Assembly (NCBI GenBank): GCA_963744005.1 | Contig: CAVURU010000004.1 | Location: 806,001 to 870,000 of the forward strand | DNA: 64,000 nt | Source: Palsa-504 sp963744005 | GTDB taxonomy: Bacteria; Actinomycetota; Actinomycetes; Streptosporangiales; Streptosporangiaceae | Direction of reading: 5' to 3' | In this document: in pieces, positions 25,600-34,094 of the stretch | How positions within the stretch are numbered: the stretch's first letter is position 1 | How the letters are laid out: each line of letters begins with the position of its first letter | Made by a program: the position numbers and the translations under genes | The notes under the pieces: generated by a model | What the model was told of the DNA's origin: nothing | Database searches by the model: none | The model's input: the letters and a program-made list of their open reading frames with translations, nothing else

Positions 25600-26916
25600 C
25601 TAGAAGGCCAGCAGGTTCTCCCGGAACGTGCGGTGCGAGTAGGCCTCCCGGATCAGCCCGCGGCGGCGCAGCGCCGGCCCGAGCCCGTCGGTGAGTTCCA
25701 TGATCGCCCGCCGGGTTACCGTCCCGTAGATGATGAAGCCGTCGCCGCCGACCTCGTCCATGATCTCGCCCATCGTGGCCGCGACCGTGTCGGGTGATCC
25801 GACCAGGCCGGCGAAGTTGCCGATCTGCCGCTTGATGATCACATCGCGCAGCGTCGGCTCGCCGCCCGCCAGGTACGACGCGATCACGCTCCGCTCGCCG
25901 TTGCCCGTCTTGTTCGGCATCGGCTCGTCCAGCGGCAGCGCCGAGTAGTCGATCTCGCCGCCGCTCTGGTACGACATGTACCACAGCGCGCGCTCGATCT
26001 CCTCGGGGTCGCTGGCCGCCGCGACCTGCCGCGCGGCCAGCTCGCGGGCGTCAGCGTCGGTGTCGCCCAGGACCGGCGTGACCAGGAAAAGGATCTTGCA
26101 GTCCTGCGGCTTGCGCCCGGCGCTGAGCATGGCCGCGTGCACGTTCTCGCGGAACTTCTTCATGTCCTCCACGCTGCCGACCAGGGCCAGCATGGTGTCG
26201 GCGTACTTCCCGGCCAGGGCCTGGCCCTGCGCCGAGCTGCCCGCCTGCGCGATCACCGGGCGCCGCTGCGGGCCGGGAATCGTGTTCAGCGGGCCGCGCG
26301 AGTTGAAGAAGCGGCCGCGGTAGTCGATCGGGTGGACCTTGGTGAAGTCGACGTAGCGATTAGCGTCTTCGTCTATCTGGATCGCGTCGTCGTCCCAGGA
26401 CTCCCACAGCTTCCCGACGATGTCCAGCCACTCGTCGGCCATCTCGTACCGCAGGTCGTGCGGCAGATGCTGGTCGTAGCCGAAGTTCTGCGCCGCCCGG
26501 TGGTTGACCGAGGTCACCACGTTGATGCCCGCCCGGCCCTCGGTCAGGTGGTCCAGGGTGGTCATGACCCGCGCCGCGGCGTACGGCGGGGTGAACGTCG
26601 TCGACAGCGTCACGGCGATCCCGATGTGCCGGGTGGCCTGAGTCAGCAGCGGGACGAGCGGGACCGGGTCGTTCTTGGGCGCCATGAAACCGCGCCGCAG
26701 GGTCGTGTCCATCGACCCGCCGTAGGTGTCGTCGATCGAGGTCGTGTCCTCGATGAGCAGGTAGTCGTATCCGGCCCGCTCCAGGGCCGCGGTCAGCTCG
26801 ACGTAGATGCCCGGCTTCATCCACTCCTGGCCGCCGGTGCCGTTCCACGGGCTGCGCCGCGAGTTCCACGGGTGGATGCCGTATCCGTCGCCCAGGAACC
26901 ATGCCAGGTGAAACAC
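25600..26916 (-). CDS. NtaA/SnaA/DszA-type FMN-dependent monooxygenase
   Basis: A 438-residue luciferase-like protein of the NtaA/SnaA/DszA branch. It shows WFLGDGYGIHPWN near the start, EDTTSIDDTYGGS, LTEGRAGINVVTSVN, NFGYDQHLPHDLRYEMADEW, HPIDYRGRFFNSRGP, and QAGSSAQGQALA. Members use FMNH2 from a separate reductase to oxygenate compounds such as nitrilotriacetate or dibenzothiophene sulfone. No reductase gene is adjacent and the substrate is unknown. The start is at 26916. Confidence 0.92.
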   Translation of the reverse strand: MFHLAWFLGDGYGIHPWNSRRSPWNGTGGQEWMKPGIYVELTAALERAGYDYLLIEDTTSIDDTYGGSMDTTLRRGFMAPKNDPVPLVPLLTQATRHIGIAVTLSTTFTPPYAAARVMTTLDHLTEGRAGINVVTSVNHRAAQNFGYDQHLPHDLRYEMADEWLDIVGKLWESWDDDAIQIDEDANRYVDFTKVHPIDYRGRFFNSRGPLNTIPGPQRRPVIAQAGSSAQGQALAGKYADTMLALVGSVEDMKKFRENVHAAMLSAGRKPQDCKILFLVTPVLGDTDADARELAARQVAAASDPEEIERALWYMSYQSGGEIDYSALPLDEPMPNKTGNGERSVIASYLAGGEPTLRDVIIKRQIGNFAGLVGSPDTVAATMGEIMDEVGGDGFIIYGTVTRRAIMELTDGLGPALRRRGLIREAYSHRTFRENLLAF

Positions 26917-27026
26917 CGCGACCTCCCGCTGTCAGTCCGTCCTGTCACGCTAAAAGGCGGTCCCCGGCGGGTGATAACGACCGGATTAAAACCCCATTGC
27001 GCCGCAGCCGGCCGCAGCCAACGGCG

Positions 27027-27401
27027 TTACGGCAGCGGCACGTCCCTGGTGCACAGGCAGAACGGATGACCAGCCGGGTCGGCGTAGACGCGGAAGTGGT
27101 CGTTCGGCACGAACTCCAGCCGGGTTGCTCCCGCGGCCAGCACGCGCGCTTCCGCCGCGTCCGCGTCGTCGACCAGGAAGTCCAGGTGGACCTGCATGGG
27201 CACGGCCGGGTCGGGCCAGGTGGGCGGCACGTGATCCGGGGACTGCTGGACATCGATCCGCCCGCCCGGGCCGTCGACCGTCGCCCAGCGGCCGTCGTGA
27301 TAGATCACTGTCCCGCCGGTGATCTCGGCGTAGAAGGCCGCCAGCGCGCCGGCGTCCGGGCCGTCGAGCGCGGCGGAGATGAGCGTGATTGAACCGGGCA
27401 T
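27027..27401 (-). CDS. VOC-family (glyoxalase-like) protein
   Basis: A 124-residue protein opening with SITLISAALDGPDAGALAAFYAEITGG and closing with FRVYADPAGHPFCLCTRD. It has the same Glyoxalase_6-like layout as the VOC protein at 6426-6782 and appears to be its paralogue. It diverges from the DUF3040/TetR pair; the shared intergenic region carries two likely TetR operators, so it may belong to the same regulon. Confidence 0.85.
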   Translation of the reverse strand: MPGSITLISAALDGPDAGALAAFYAEITGGTVIYHDGRWATVDGPGGRIDVQQSPDHVPPTWPDPAVPMQVHLDFLVDDADAAEARVLAAGATRLEFVPNDHFRVYADPAGHPFCLCTRDVPLP

Positions 27402-27526
27402 GCCGTCTTCTCCTCAGGCTGGGCTGCGTCTGCCTCCTGCCCGGCCGTCTCCCCGGCATGCCATCGGCGCCCGGCCGGGCGGCCCGTGTCGGGCCAGGAA
27501 AACCGTGCCAGCCAGGGAAACAAAAC

Positions 27527-27590
27527 GAACGCTCGTCTTGACGGCCTTGTGCATAACGGCGCATCCTGAGGGTAGAAGAACGTTCGTTCT
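27527..27590. promoter_or_regulatory. Two TetR-type operator candidates in the divergent promoter
   Basis: GAACGCTCGT (27527-27536) and GAACGTTCGT (27578-27587) share 9 of 10 bases. The second is centred in the palindrome AGAACGTTCGTTCT with 6-bp arms. They lie between the VOC gene and the DUF3040-tetR operon, as expected for autoregulation by the TetR protein at 27914. Confidence 0.5.
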
Positions 27591-27612
27591 CTATTCGGGA
27601 GGCGGGCTCACC

Positions 27613-27909
27613 ATGTCGCTGTCCGAGCATGACCTTCAGGTCCTGGAGGAGCTGGAGCACGATTTCGGCAAGCCGTCGGTCATGGCCCGGGGCTGCCTGC
27701 TGATGCAGTCCTGCCGGACGGCCTGGGGCGGGCTGCTGCTCCCGCTGCTGGCCCTGGCCGCGGGCGCGGGCCTGTTCGTCGGCGGCGTCCTGGACGGCGG
27801 GACGCTGGGCGAGCTCATGATGGTGGCCGGCATCACCGCGATCTTCTACGCCATCTACGCCGCCGCCGTGATCTCTCCGGAAAGCCGCCACGCCCGCAAG
27901 CCGGAGTAA
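27613..27909 (+). CDS. DUF3040-like small membrane protein
   Basis: A 98-residue protein with the DUF3040 opening SLSEHDLQVLEELEHDF and two membrane helices (about residues 37-57 and 65-85). The family is widespread in actinobacteria with no established function. The start is ATG 27613; upstream in-frame sequence is promoter. It is followed 4 bp later by the TetR regulator gene, so the two form an operon. Confidence 0.83.
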   Translation: MSLSEHDLQVLEELEHDFGKPSVMARGCLLMQSCRTAWGGLLLPLLALAAGAGLFVGGVLDGGTLGELMMVAGITAIFYAIYAAAVISPESRHARKPE

Positions 27910-27913
27910 CCCG

Positions 27914-28501
27914 ATGCCGAAGGTCAGCCAGCAGTACCGGGACGAGCGCCGCGATCACATCCTGGCTGCCGCGCGCCGGTGCTTCCAGCGCGACGGCTTC
28001 CACGCCACGTCCATGCAGGACCTGTTCGCCGAGGCCGGGCTGTCCTCCGGGGCCGTCTACGGGTACTTCGCCAGCAAAGAAGAGATGATCATGGCCATCG
28101 CCGAGGAGAACTCGCGCGAGGTCCTGGCCATGATGCGGGCCGCCGCCGCCCGGCATCCGGACCAGTCGGCCGGGGCCGCCCTGGCCGAGGCGCTGGAGAT
28201 CATCCTGACCCGGGACGCCCAGGACGGCCTGGGCGGCGTGGCCCTGCTCGTCTGGGCCGAGGCGCTGCGCAGCCCGGGCCTGGCCGCGCAGTTCCGGGAC
28301 CTGTTCGCCCGCCTGCAGGCCGACCTGGCCGCGGTCGTGCGTGACCGCCAGCAAGCCGGCGCGCTGCCCGGCGACGTGTCCGCCGAGGCCGTCGCCGCGG
28401 TCCTGCTCGCCGTCATGCCCGGGTGCATCCTCCAGCAGGCCCTCATCGGGCCCGAAGCCGTGGCCGAGGCGCCCCGTGCCATCCGGGCCCTGTGGCCGTG
28501 A
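27914..28501 (+). CDS. TetR/AcrR-family transcriptional regulator
   Basis: A 195-residue regulator with the TetR helix-turn-helix at residues 10-55 (RRDHILAAARRCFQRDGFH, TSMQDLFAEAGLSSGAVYGYF) and a ligand-binding domain with a hydrophobic C-terminus. The upstream palindromes at 27527-27590 are probable sites for it. Its ligand and wider regulon are unknown. The adjacent membrane gene and divergent VOC gene are candidate targets. Confidence 0.92.
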   Translation: MPKVSQQYRDERRDHILAAARRCFQRDGFHATSMQDLFAEAGLSSGAVYGYFASKEEMIMAIAEENSREVLAMMRAAAARHPDQSAGAALAEALEIILTRDAQDGLGGVALLVWAEALRSPGLAAQFRDLFARLQADLAAVVRDRQQAGALPGDVSAEAVAAVLLAVMPGCILQQALIGPEAVAEAPRAIRALWP

Positions 28502-28575
28502 CCGATCGGTGTTGACCAGCGCGGGCGGATAGCGCTGGACTAGAGGCGACGCATACCTGCGACGAGAGGCCTGTC

Positions 28576-29017
28576 CTGCCGAAAGTCCTGATCCTCACCG
28601 GCGACGCCGCGGAGTCGCTGGAGGTCATGTATCCCTACCAGCGGCTGCTGGAGGAGGGCTACGAGGTGGACATCGCCGCCCCGTCGGCCAAGATGCAACG
28701 ACCCCGACGTGCAGCGGATCGTCCGCTACTTCATGGAGGGCGACAAGCCGGTGGCCCAGCTGTGCCACGCGCCGCTGGTCCTGGCCGCGGCCGGGACGCT
28801 GGCCGGCCGCCGGTCCGCGGCCTACCCGGCCCTGGCGCCCGACGTGGCCGCGGCCGGCGGCGAGTTCGTCGACGGGGCAGCGGTCATCGACGGGCAGATG
28901 GTCTCGGGCCGGGCCTGGCCGGACCACCCGGCCTGGATGAAGGAGTTCATCGCCATCCTGCGCTCCAAGTCGCCCGCCCGACCGGGGCGCCCGTCCGCTT
29001 TGTCCTATGATCCGCGC
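28576..29017 (+). pseudogene. DJ-1/PfpI-family protein gene with an internal deletion
   Basis: The 5' part reads PKVLILTGDAAESLEVMYPY, then LLEEGYEVDIAAPSAK, a normal DJ-1/PfpI N-terminus from a likely CTG start with GAGAGG upstream. At about 28694 the family's central 50-60 residues are missing, and the sequence resumes in another frame at NDPDVQRIVRYFMEGDKPVA. The nucleophile-bearing LCHAPLVLAAAG and the C-terminal AWPDHPAWMKEF segment follow. The second part has no stop of its own and runs in frame into the next small gene. Both the deletion and the frame change argue for an inactive gene. Confidence 0.8.
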
Positions 29018-29179
29018 ATGGCAACCAAGTATGAGTACCTGTGCGAACAGACGCCCGGGCACGACACGGCCATCACCGACCACCTGAACGACCGGGCCGC
29101 CGAAGGCTGGGAACTGCTCGTCGCCCAGGTCATGCCGGACCGGCCCCTTCCGCACACCTGGCTCATCTGGCGCCGCTAG
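29018..29179 (+). CDS. Small protein, DUF4177-like
   Basis: A 53-residue frame reading KYEYLCEQTPGHDTAITDHL, then NDRAAEGWELLVAQVM and a terminal TWLIWRR. The AAEGWELL core is typical of DUF4177-like small proteins of unknown function. The ATG at 29018 lies in frame with the decayed DJ-1 gene, so it could be expressed alone or as the tail of a read-through product. No clear ribosome binding site is visible. Confidence 0.6.
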   Translation: MATKYEYLCEQTPGHDTAITDHLNDRAAEGWELLVAQVMPDRPLPHTWLIWRR

Positions 29180-29186
29180 CCGCCGC

Positions 29187-29708
29187 ATGCTGATCCGCCG
29201 CGAGACCCCAGCCGACGCCGGCGCCATCCGCGCGGTCGTCACCGCCGCCTTCACCGCGCCCGGCCTGCCCGAGACGGCCCCGGCCGAAGCGGCCCTGGTC
29301 GACGAGCTCCGGGCCGGCCCCGCCTGGCTGCCGCCGCTGTCCCTGGTCGCCTGCGCGCCCGGCGGTGACGTCATCGGCCACGTCCTGTGCACCCGCGGCG
29401 ACCTGGACGGCCAGCCCGCCCTCGGCCTCGCCCCGCTCAGCGTCCACCCCGGCCACCAGCGCCGCGGGGTCGGCAGCGCCCTGATGCACGCCGTCCTCGG
29501 CGCCGCCGATGCCCTCGGCGAGCCGCTCGCCGCCCTGCTCGGCGACCCCGCGTACTACGCCCGGTTCGGCTTCGCCCCGGCCCGCAGCTACCGCATCCGG
29601 CCGCCGGTGCCCGGCTGGGAACCGCACTTCCAGGTCCGGGCCCTGACCGCCTACCGGGAGTCCCTTACCGGCACCTTCCGCTATCCCGAGGCGTTTGACC
29701 GGGTGTGA
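29187..29708 (+). CDS. GNAT N-acetyltransferase (YhbS-like)
   Basis: A 173-residue GNAT domain. The acetyl-CoA loop is visible as LSVHPGHQRRGVGSALMHAVL, preceded by VIGHVLCTRG and followed by ALLGDPAYYARFGFAPA, the YhbS-type layout. The acceptor substrate is unknown. It starts 7 bp after the preceding small gene and may be co-transcribed with it. Confidence 0.88.
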   Translation: MLIRRETPADAGAIRAVVTAAFTAPGLPETAPAEAALVDELRAGPAWLPPLSLVACAPGGDVIGHVLCTRGDLDGQPALGLAPLSVHPGHQRRGVGSALMHAVLGAADALGEPLAALLGDPAYYARFGFAPARSYRIRPPVPGWEPHFQVRALTAYRESLTGTFRYPEAFDRV

Positions 29709-29744
29709 GACGCTGAGCGTGGGACCTCAACGAGGAGGATGACC

Positions 29745-31382
29745 ATGGAGATGACCGGCGGAGAAGCCGTCGCCTCGGCCCTGGAGCTGCTCGGCGTCCG
29801 GCACGTGTTCGGCATCGTGAGCGTGCACAACCTGCCCATCTACGACGCCATCGCCCGGCGCGGCGTGATCACCCCGGTCGGGGTCCGGCACGAGCAGGCC
29901 GCCACGCATGCGGCGGACGGCTACGCCCGCGCCACCGGCGAGCTGGGCGTGGTCATCGCCAGCACCGGGCCGGGCACGTCCAACACCATGACCGGGCTGT
30001 ACGAGGCGAGCTTCGTCTCCTCGCCGGTGCTGCTGGTCACCGGCCAGATCGACAGCAGCTACCTGGGCAAGGCCAAGGGCTTCCTGCACGAGGCCGAGCA
30101 TCAGCGCCTCATGCTCTCCTCGCTGTGCCGCCGGGTGGAAACGGTGCGCCGCACCGAGGACATCGGGCGGGCCGTCATCTCCGCCGCCGAGGACATCCGC
30201 GCGGGCCGGCCCCAGCCCGCGGCGGTGGAGATCCCGATCGACCAGCAGTACCGCCGGGCCGAGGTCGTGCTGCCCGGGCTGCGCACCGACGCCGCCTACC
30301 TGCCCGACCCGGACGCCGTGGCCCGGGTGGCCGAGGCGCTCTCGGCCGCCACCCGGCCGGTGCTGTGGGCCGGCGGCGGCGTGGTCAGCTCCGGGGCCAG
30401 CGCCGCGCTGGTCGCGCTGGCCGAGCGCCTCGGCGCTCCCGTCGTCACCACCGTCGAGGGCCGCGGCTCGATCCCCGAGGACCACCCGCTGTGCCTGGGC
30501 GCGCTGACCACCAGCCCGTCCATCCAGGACGTCCTGGCCGACGCCGACCTGGTGCTGGCCGTGGGCACCCGGTTCCAGGGCCACAGCACCGCCAACTGGA
30601 GCCTGACCCTCGGCGGCACGCTGGCCCACCTGGACGCCGACCCCGTGGTCATCGGCCGGAACTACCCGGTCGACCTGCCCGTCGTCGCCGACGCCCGGGC
30701 CGGCCTGGAGCTGCTGCTGGCCACCGTCAGCCGGGTCAGCACCGAGCCCGGCCACGCCGACAAGGCCCGGGCCGCGGCCGCGGCGGCCCGGCACGACGCC
30801 CGGGCCCACATCGGCGAGGACCACGCCCAGATCATGGACGCCATCCGCCGCCACACCCCGCGCGAGTCGGTCATCGTCCGGGACGCGACCGTGCCCGCCT
30901 ACCTGTGGGGCGACCGGCTGCTGCCCATCCTGCAGCCCCGGACGTCGATCCGCCCCGCCTCGGCCGCGATCGGCCCCGGCCTCCCGCTGGCCCTGGGCGC
31001 GGCGGCCGGCACCGGGCGCGCCACCGTGCTGATCGCCGGCGACGGCGGGTTCATGCTGCACGTCGGCGAGCTGGCCACCGCCGTCCAGCACGACCTGCCC
31101 GTGGTCGTCTGCCTGTTCAACGACCGGGGCTACGGCGTGCTGCGCGGCATCCAGGCGCACCAGTTCGACGGCCGGACCACCGGCGTCGACCTGGCCACCC
31201 CGGACTTCGTCGCGCTGGCCGCCTCGATGGGCCTGCACGGCGCCCGGGTCGCCAGCCCGGCCGAGTTCGAGACCCGGTTCCGCGAGGCCATCGCCCTGGG
31301 ACACCCCGCGCTGCTGGACATCGACCTGCTGTCCCTCAGCCCGCTCAGCCTGCCGGGCCTGCGCCCGCCGGCCCGCGGCTAG
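29745..31382 (+). CDS. Thiamine diphosphate-dependent enzyme, acetolactate synthase/benzoylformate decarboxylase-like
   Basis: A 545-residue ThDP enzyme. It has the N-terminal pyrimidine domain with the catalytic Glu in VRHEQAATHAADGYAR, a central domain, and the C-terminal diphosphate domain with the GDG...N motif in IAGDGGFMLHVGELATAV and FNDRGYGVLRGI. No small regulatory subunit is adjacent, so a catabolic decarboxylase or carboligase is more likely than the biosynthetic acetolactate synthase. I prefer ATG 29745, six bases after GAGGAGG, over ATG 29739, which abuts it. Its 3' end overlaps the convergent HxlR gene by 38 bp. Confidence 0.88.
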   Translation: MEMTGGEAVASALELLGVRHVFGIVSVHNLPIYDAIARRGVITPVGVRHEQAATHAADGYARATGELGVVIASTGPGTSNTMTGLYEASFVSSPVLLVTGQIDSSYLGKAKGFLHEAEHQRLMLSSLCRRVETVRRTEDIGRAVISAAEDIRAGRPQPAAVEIPIDQQYRRAEVVLPGLRTDAAYLPDPDAVARVAEALSAATRPVLWAGGGVVSSGASAALVALAERLGAPVVTTVEGRGSIPEDHPLCLGALTTSPSIQDVLADADLVLAVGTRFQGHSTANWSLTLGGTLAHLDADPVVIGRNYPVDLPVVADARAGLELLLATVSRVSTEPGHADKARAAAAAARHDARAHIGEDHAQIMDAIRRHTPRESVIVRDATVPAYLWGDRLLPILQPRTSIRPASAAIGPGLPLALGAAAGTGRATVLIAGDGGFMLHVGELATAVQHDLPVVVCLFNDRGYGVLRGIQAHQFDGRTTGVDLATPDFVALAASMGLHGARVASPAEFETRFREAIALGHPALLDIDLLSLSPLSLPGLRPPARG

Positions 31383-31749
31383 CCTCCGGCGCCGGCTCCC
31401 ACCGCTGCCCGTAGCCGACCAGCGGCTGCAGCGCGGCCAGCAGATCCTGCCCGCGCACGGTGAGCCGGTACCGGACCGACACCGGCGTGGTCGGTTCGAC
31501 GATCCGGTCGACCAGGCCCATCTGCTCGAGCTCCCGCAGCCGCGCGGCCAGCATCCGGTCCGACAGGCCGTCCACGCTGGCCGCGATCTCGCTGAACCTG
31601 GTCGCGCCGCGGGCCAGCGCCAGCAGGATGCCGCTGTTCCAGCGGCGGCCCACCCGTTCCACGATGGCCGTCGCCCGGCGGCACTCGTCGTCGTCGATCA
31701 GTTCCCAGCTGCTGGACCGGCCGTTCGCGCGGTTCTGCCCCGAAGTCAC
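31345..31749 (-). CDS. HxlR-family winged-helix regulator
   Basis: A 134-residue HxlR-type wHTH protein with RRATAIVERVGRRWNSGILL, the recognition segment TRFSEIAASVDGLSDRMLAARLRELE and the wing RYRLTVRGQDLLAALQPL. The usual N-terminal sensing Cys appears as DDDECRRA. It starts at a GTG (31749) lying inside a palindrome, implying autoregulation, and it diverges from the luciferase-like/BBE fusion gene, its probable target. HxlR proteins often sense electrophiles, quinones or redox state. Confidence 0.9.
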   Translation of the reverse strand: MTSGQNRANGRSSSWELIDDDECRRATAIVERVGRRWNSGILLALARGATRFSEIAASVDGLSDRMLAARLRELEQMGLVDRIVEPTTPVSVRYRLTVRGQDLLAALQPLVGYGQRWEPAPEASRGPAGAGPAG

Positions 31750-31770
31750 TTATCAATAGTAAGTCGCTTA
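31748..31770. promoter_or_regulatory. Overlapping palindromes in the hxlR/fusion divergent promoter
   Basis: ACTTA-TCAATAG-TAAGT (31748-31764) and TAAG-TCG-CTTA (31760-31770) overlap and cover the start of the HxlR gene. Such a cluster fits an HxlR-family operator controlling both directions. Confidence 0.5.
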
Positions 31771-31813
31771 CCCCGGTTTGGAAACCGCGCCGCCCATCGC
31801 GGATGCTGGACGC

Positions 31814-34072
31814 ATGCCTGACTACGGACACCCGCTGCGCTTCGGCTCGTTCATCACCCCGGTGAACGCGCCGCCCGATCAGCCCGTCCGGCTGGCCGTG
31901 CTCAGCGAGCAGCTCGGCCTGGACCTGGTCACCTTCCAGGACCATCCCTACCAGGCCTCGTTCCTGGACACCTGGACACTGCTGACCTGGGTGGCCGCCC
32001 AGACCGAGCGCATCGCGCTGTCCGGCAACGTGCTCAACCTCCCGCTGCGCCAGCCGGCCGTGCTGGCCCGGTCGGCCGCCAGCCTGGACCTGCTCTCCGG
32101 CGGCCGGGTCAGCCTGGGCCTCGGGGCGGGCGGGTTCTGGGAGGCCATCGCGGCCATGGGCGGCCGCCGCCTGGCCCCGGCCCAGGCTGTGGACGCGCTG
32201 GACCAGGCCCTCGACGTGATCCGCGGGATCTGGGATACGGCCGAACGGCGCCCGCTGCACGCCGGCGGGGACTACTACCGCGTCGACGGGGCCAAGCGCG
32301 GCCCGGCGCCCGCCCACGACATCCCGGTCTGGATCGGCGCCTACAAGCCGCGCATGCTGGCCCTGGCCGGGCGCAAGGCCGACGGCTGGCTGCCGTCCGC
32401 GCCCTACCTGCAGCCCGGGGACCTGGCCCGCGGGAACCGGCTGATCGACGAGGCCGCCCGCGCCGCCGGCCGGGACCCGCGGGAGATCACCCGGCTGCTG
32501 AACGTCGCGCCCGATCAGAGCGCCGATGACCTGGCCCGGCTGGCCCTGGAGGACGGCGTCAGCACCTTCATCGTGATGGGTGACGACCCGGACGGCCTGC
32601 GCCGCTTCGCGGCCGAGATCGTGCCCGCCGTGCGCGAGCAGGTCAGCCAGGCCCGCGCCCGCACCGGGACCCAGACCCTGGGCCGGGTGCGGAGCACGGC
32701 CGCCCTGGGCCGCCGCCGGCCCGGCATCGACTACGACACGCTGCCCGCCTCGCTCGCCGCCCGCGCCGTCGAGCCCGGCGACGCCGGGTACGCCCGGTAC
32801 ACCTCCAGCTACCTGCGCGGCGGCGCACCCGGGCTGGTCCTGCGGCCGGGCACGGCCGAGGAGGTCCGGGACGCGGTGGCCGTCGCGGGCCGCCACCGGG
32901 ACGTCCCGCTCGGGATCTTCAGCGCCGGCCACGGCCTGTCCGGCCGGTCGCTCAACCACGGCGGCCTGGTCATCGACGTCGGCGCGCTCAACACCGTCGA
33001 GGTGCTCGACGCCGCCGCCGGGACGGTCCGGATCGGCCCCGGCGCGCGGTGGGCCGGCATGGCCGGCGTGCTCGCCCCGCACCAGCTGGCCATCTCCAGC
33101 GGGGACTACGGCGGCGTGGGCGTGGGCGGGCTGGCCACCGCAGGCGGCATCGGCTGGCTGGCCCGCGAGCACGGGCTGACCATCGACCACCTCCTCGGCG
33201 TCGACGTGGTGCTCGCCGACGGCACGCTGGCCCGCGCCAGCGCGACCGAGAACCCGGACCTGTTCTGGGCCATGCGCGGCGCGGGAGCCAACTTCGGCGT
33301 CGCCGTCTGTTTCGATTTCGCGGCCGCTCATGTCGCCGAGGTGGCCTTCGCCCAGCTCGTCTTCGACGCCTCCGACACGGCCGGGTTCCTCACCCGCTGG
33401 GGAGCGGCTCTCGAGGCCGCCGACCGCAGCGTCAGCGGCGAGGTCATCCTGGGCGGCGGCCCGCGCGGACAGCGGTTCGCCCAGGCCATGCTGGTGGTCG
33501 ACTCCGGCGACCAGGGCGCCGTCATCGAGCGGCTGCAGCCGGTGGCCCGCATCGCCCCGCTGCTGGACCAGTCGGTCGCGCTGGCCGGCTACGACCAGAT
33601 CATGCAGCTCAGCCTCAGCGAGGCGCCTCAGCAGGGCCAGGGCGAGCCGCACTCGCACTCCGGCCTGGCCCGCCACCTGACCCCCGGCTTCGGCGCCGCG
33701 GCCGCCGCCCTGCTGGACGCCGGGGCGTCCTACTTCTTCCAGGTCCGGGCGGTCGGCGGCGCCGTGTCGGACGTGCCCGCCGACGCGACCGCCTACGGCT
33801 GGCGGGACGCGAGCTTCTCCGTCGCCGCTTTCGGCACCCGCGCCTCCGGGCTCGACCGCTGGTGGCCGACCCTGACCCCGCACATGGAGGGCATGTATCT
33901 CAGCTTCGAGTCCGCGACCGGCCCGGACATCCTGGTCCAGGCCTTCCCGCCCGCGCACCTGGCCCGGCTCCGGGCCCTCAAGCGGCGCTACGACCCCACC
34001 GGGCTGTTCCGCGACAACTTCTTCATCGACCCGGCCGCCGCCGGCCCCTCCGCCGCCGGCAGCGCCGCGTGA
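31814..34072 (+). CDS. Fusion of LLM-class flavin oxidoreductase and BBE-type FAD oxidase
   Basis: A 752-residue two-enzyme protein. Residues 1-300 form a luciferase-like barrel (FQDHPYQASF, SLDLLSGGRVSLGLGAG, DIPVWIGAYKPRML). Residues 330-740 form a berberine-bridge-enzyme-like FAD domain: the PGTAEEVRDAV entry, SAGHGLSGRS with the His usually bonded covalently to FAD, GVGVGGLATAGGIGWLAREHG, NPDLFWAMRGAGANFG, and a C-terminal RYDPTGLFRDNFFI. The Cys of bicovalent members is not seen. The second domain's products could feed the first. ATG 31814 is chosen at the first barrel strand. Expression is probably controlled by the divergent HxlR protein. Confidence 0.9.
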   Translation: MPDYGHPLRFGSFITPVNAPPDQPVRLAVLSEQLGLDLVTFQDHPYQASFLDTWTLLTWVAAQTERIALSGNVLNLPLRQPAVLARSAASLDLLSGGRVSLGLGAGGFWEAIAAMGGRRLAPAQAVDALDQALDVIRGIWDTAERRPLHAGGDYYRVDGAKRGPAPAHDIPVWIGAYKPRMLALAGRKADGWLPSAPYLQPGDLARGNRLIDEAARAAGRDPREITRLLNVAPDQSADDLARLALEDGVSTFIVMGDDPDGLRRFAAEIVPAVREQVSQARARTGTQTLGRVRSTAALGRRRPGIDYDTLPASLAARAVEPGDAGYARYTSSYLRGGAPGLVLRPGTAEEVRDAVAVAGRHRDVPLGIFSAGHGLSGRSLNHGGLVIDVGALNTVEVLDAAAGTVRIGPGARWAGMAGVLAPHQLAISSGDYGGVGVGGLATAGGIGWLAREHGLTIDHLLGVDVVLADGTLARASATENPDLFWAMRGAGANFGVAVCFDFAAAHVAEVAFAQLVFDASDTAGFLTRWGAALEAADRSVSGEVILGGGPRGQRFAQAMLVVDSGDQGAVIERLQPVARIAPLLDQSVALAGYDQIMQLSLSEAPQQGQGEPHSHSGLARHLTPGFGAAAAALLDAGASYFFQVRAVGGAVSDVPADATAYGWRDASFSVAAFGTRASGLDRWWPTLTPHMEGMYLSFESATGPDILVQAFPPAHLARLRALKRRYDPTGLFRDNFFIDPAAAGPSAAGSAA

Positions 34073-34094
34073 GCCGACTACCATCGGCCGGGTG

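Noticed and set aside
31379..34084. 901-residue minus-strand reading frame over the LLM/BBE fusion
   Set aside because: Its only meaningful residues lie in the wrong frame of the HxlR gene; the rest is GC-driven low complexity antisense to a real gene.
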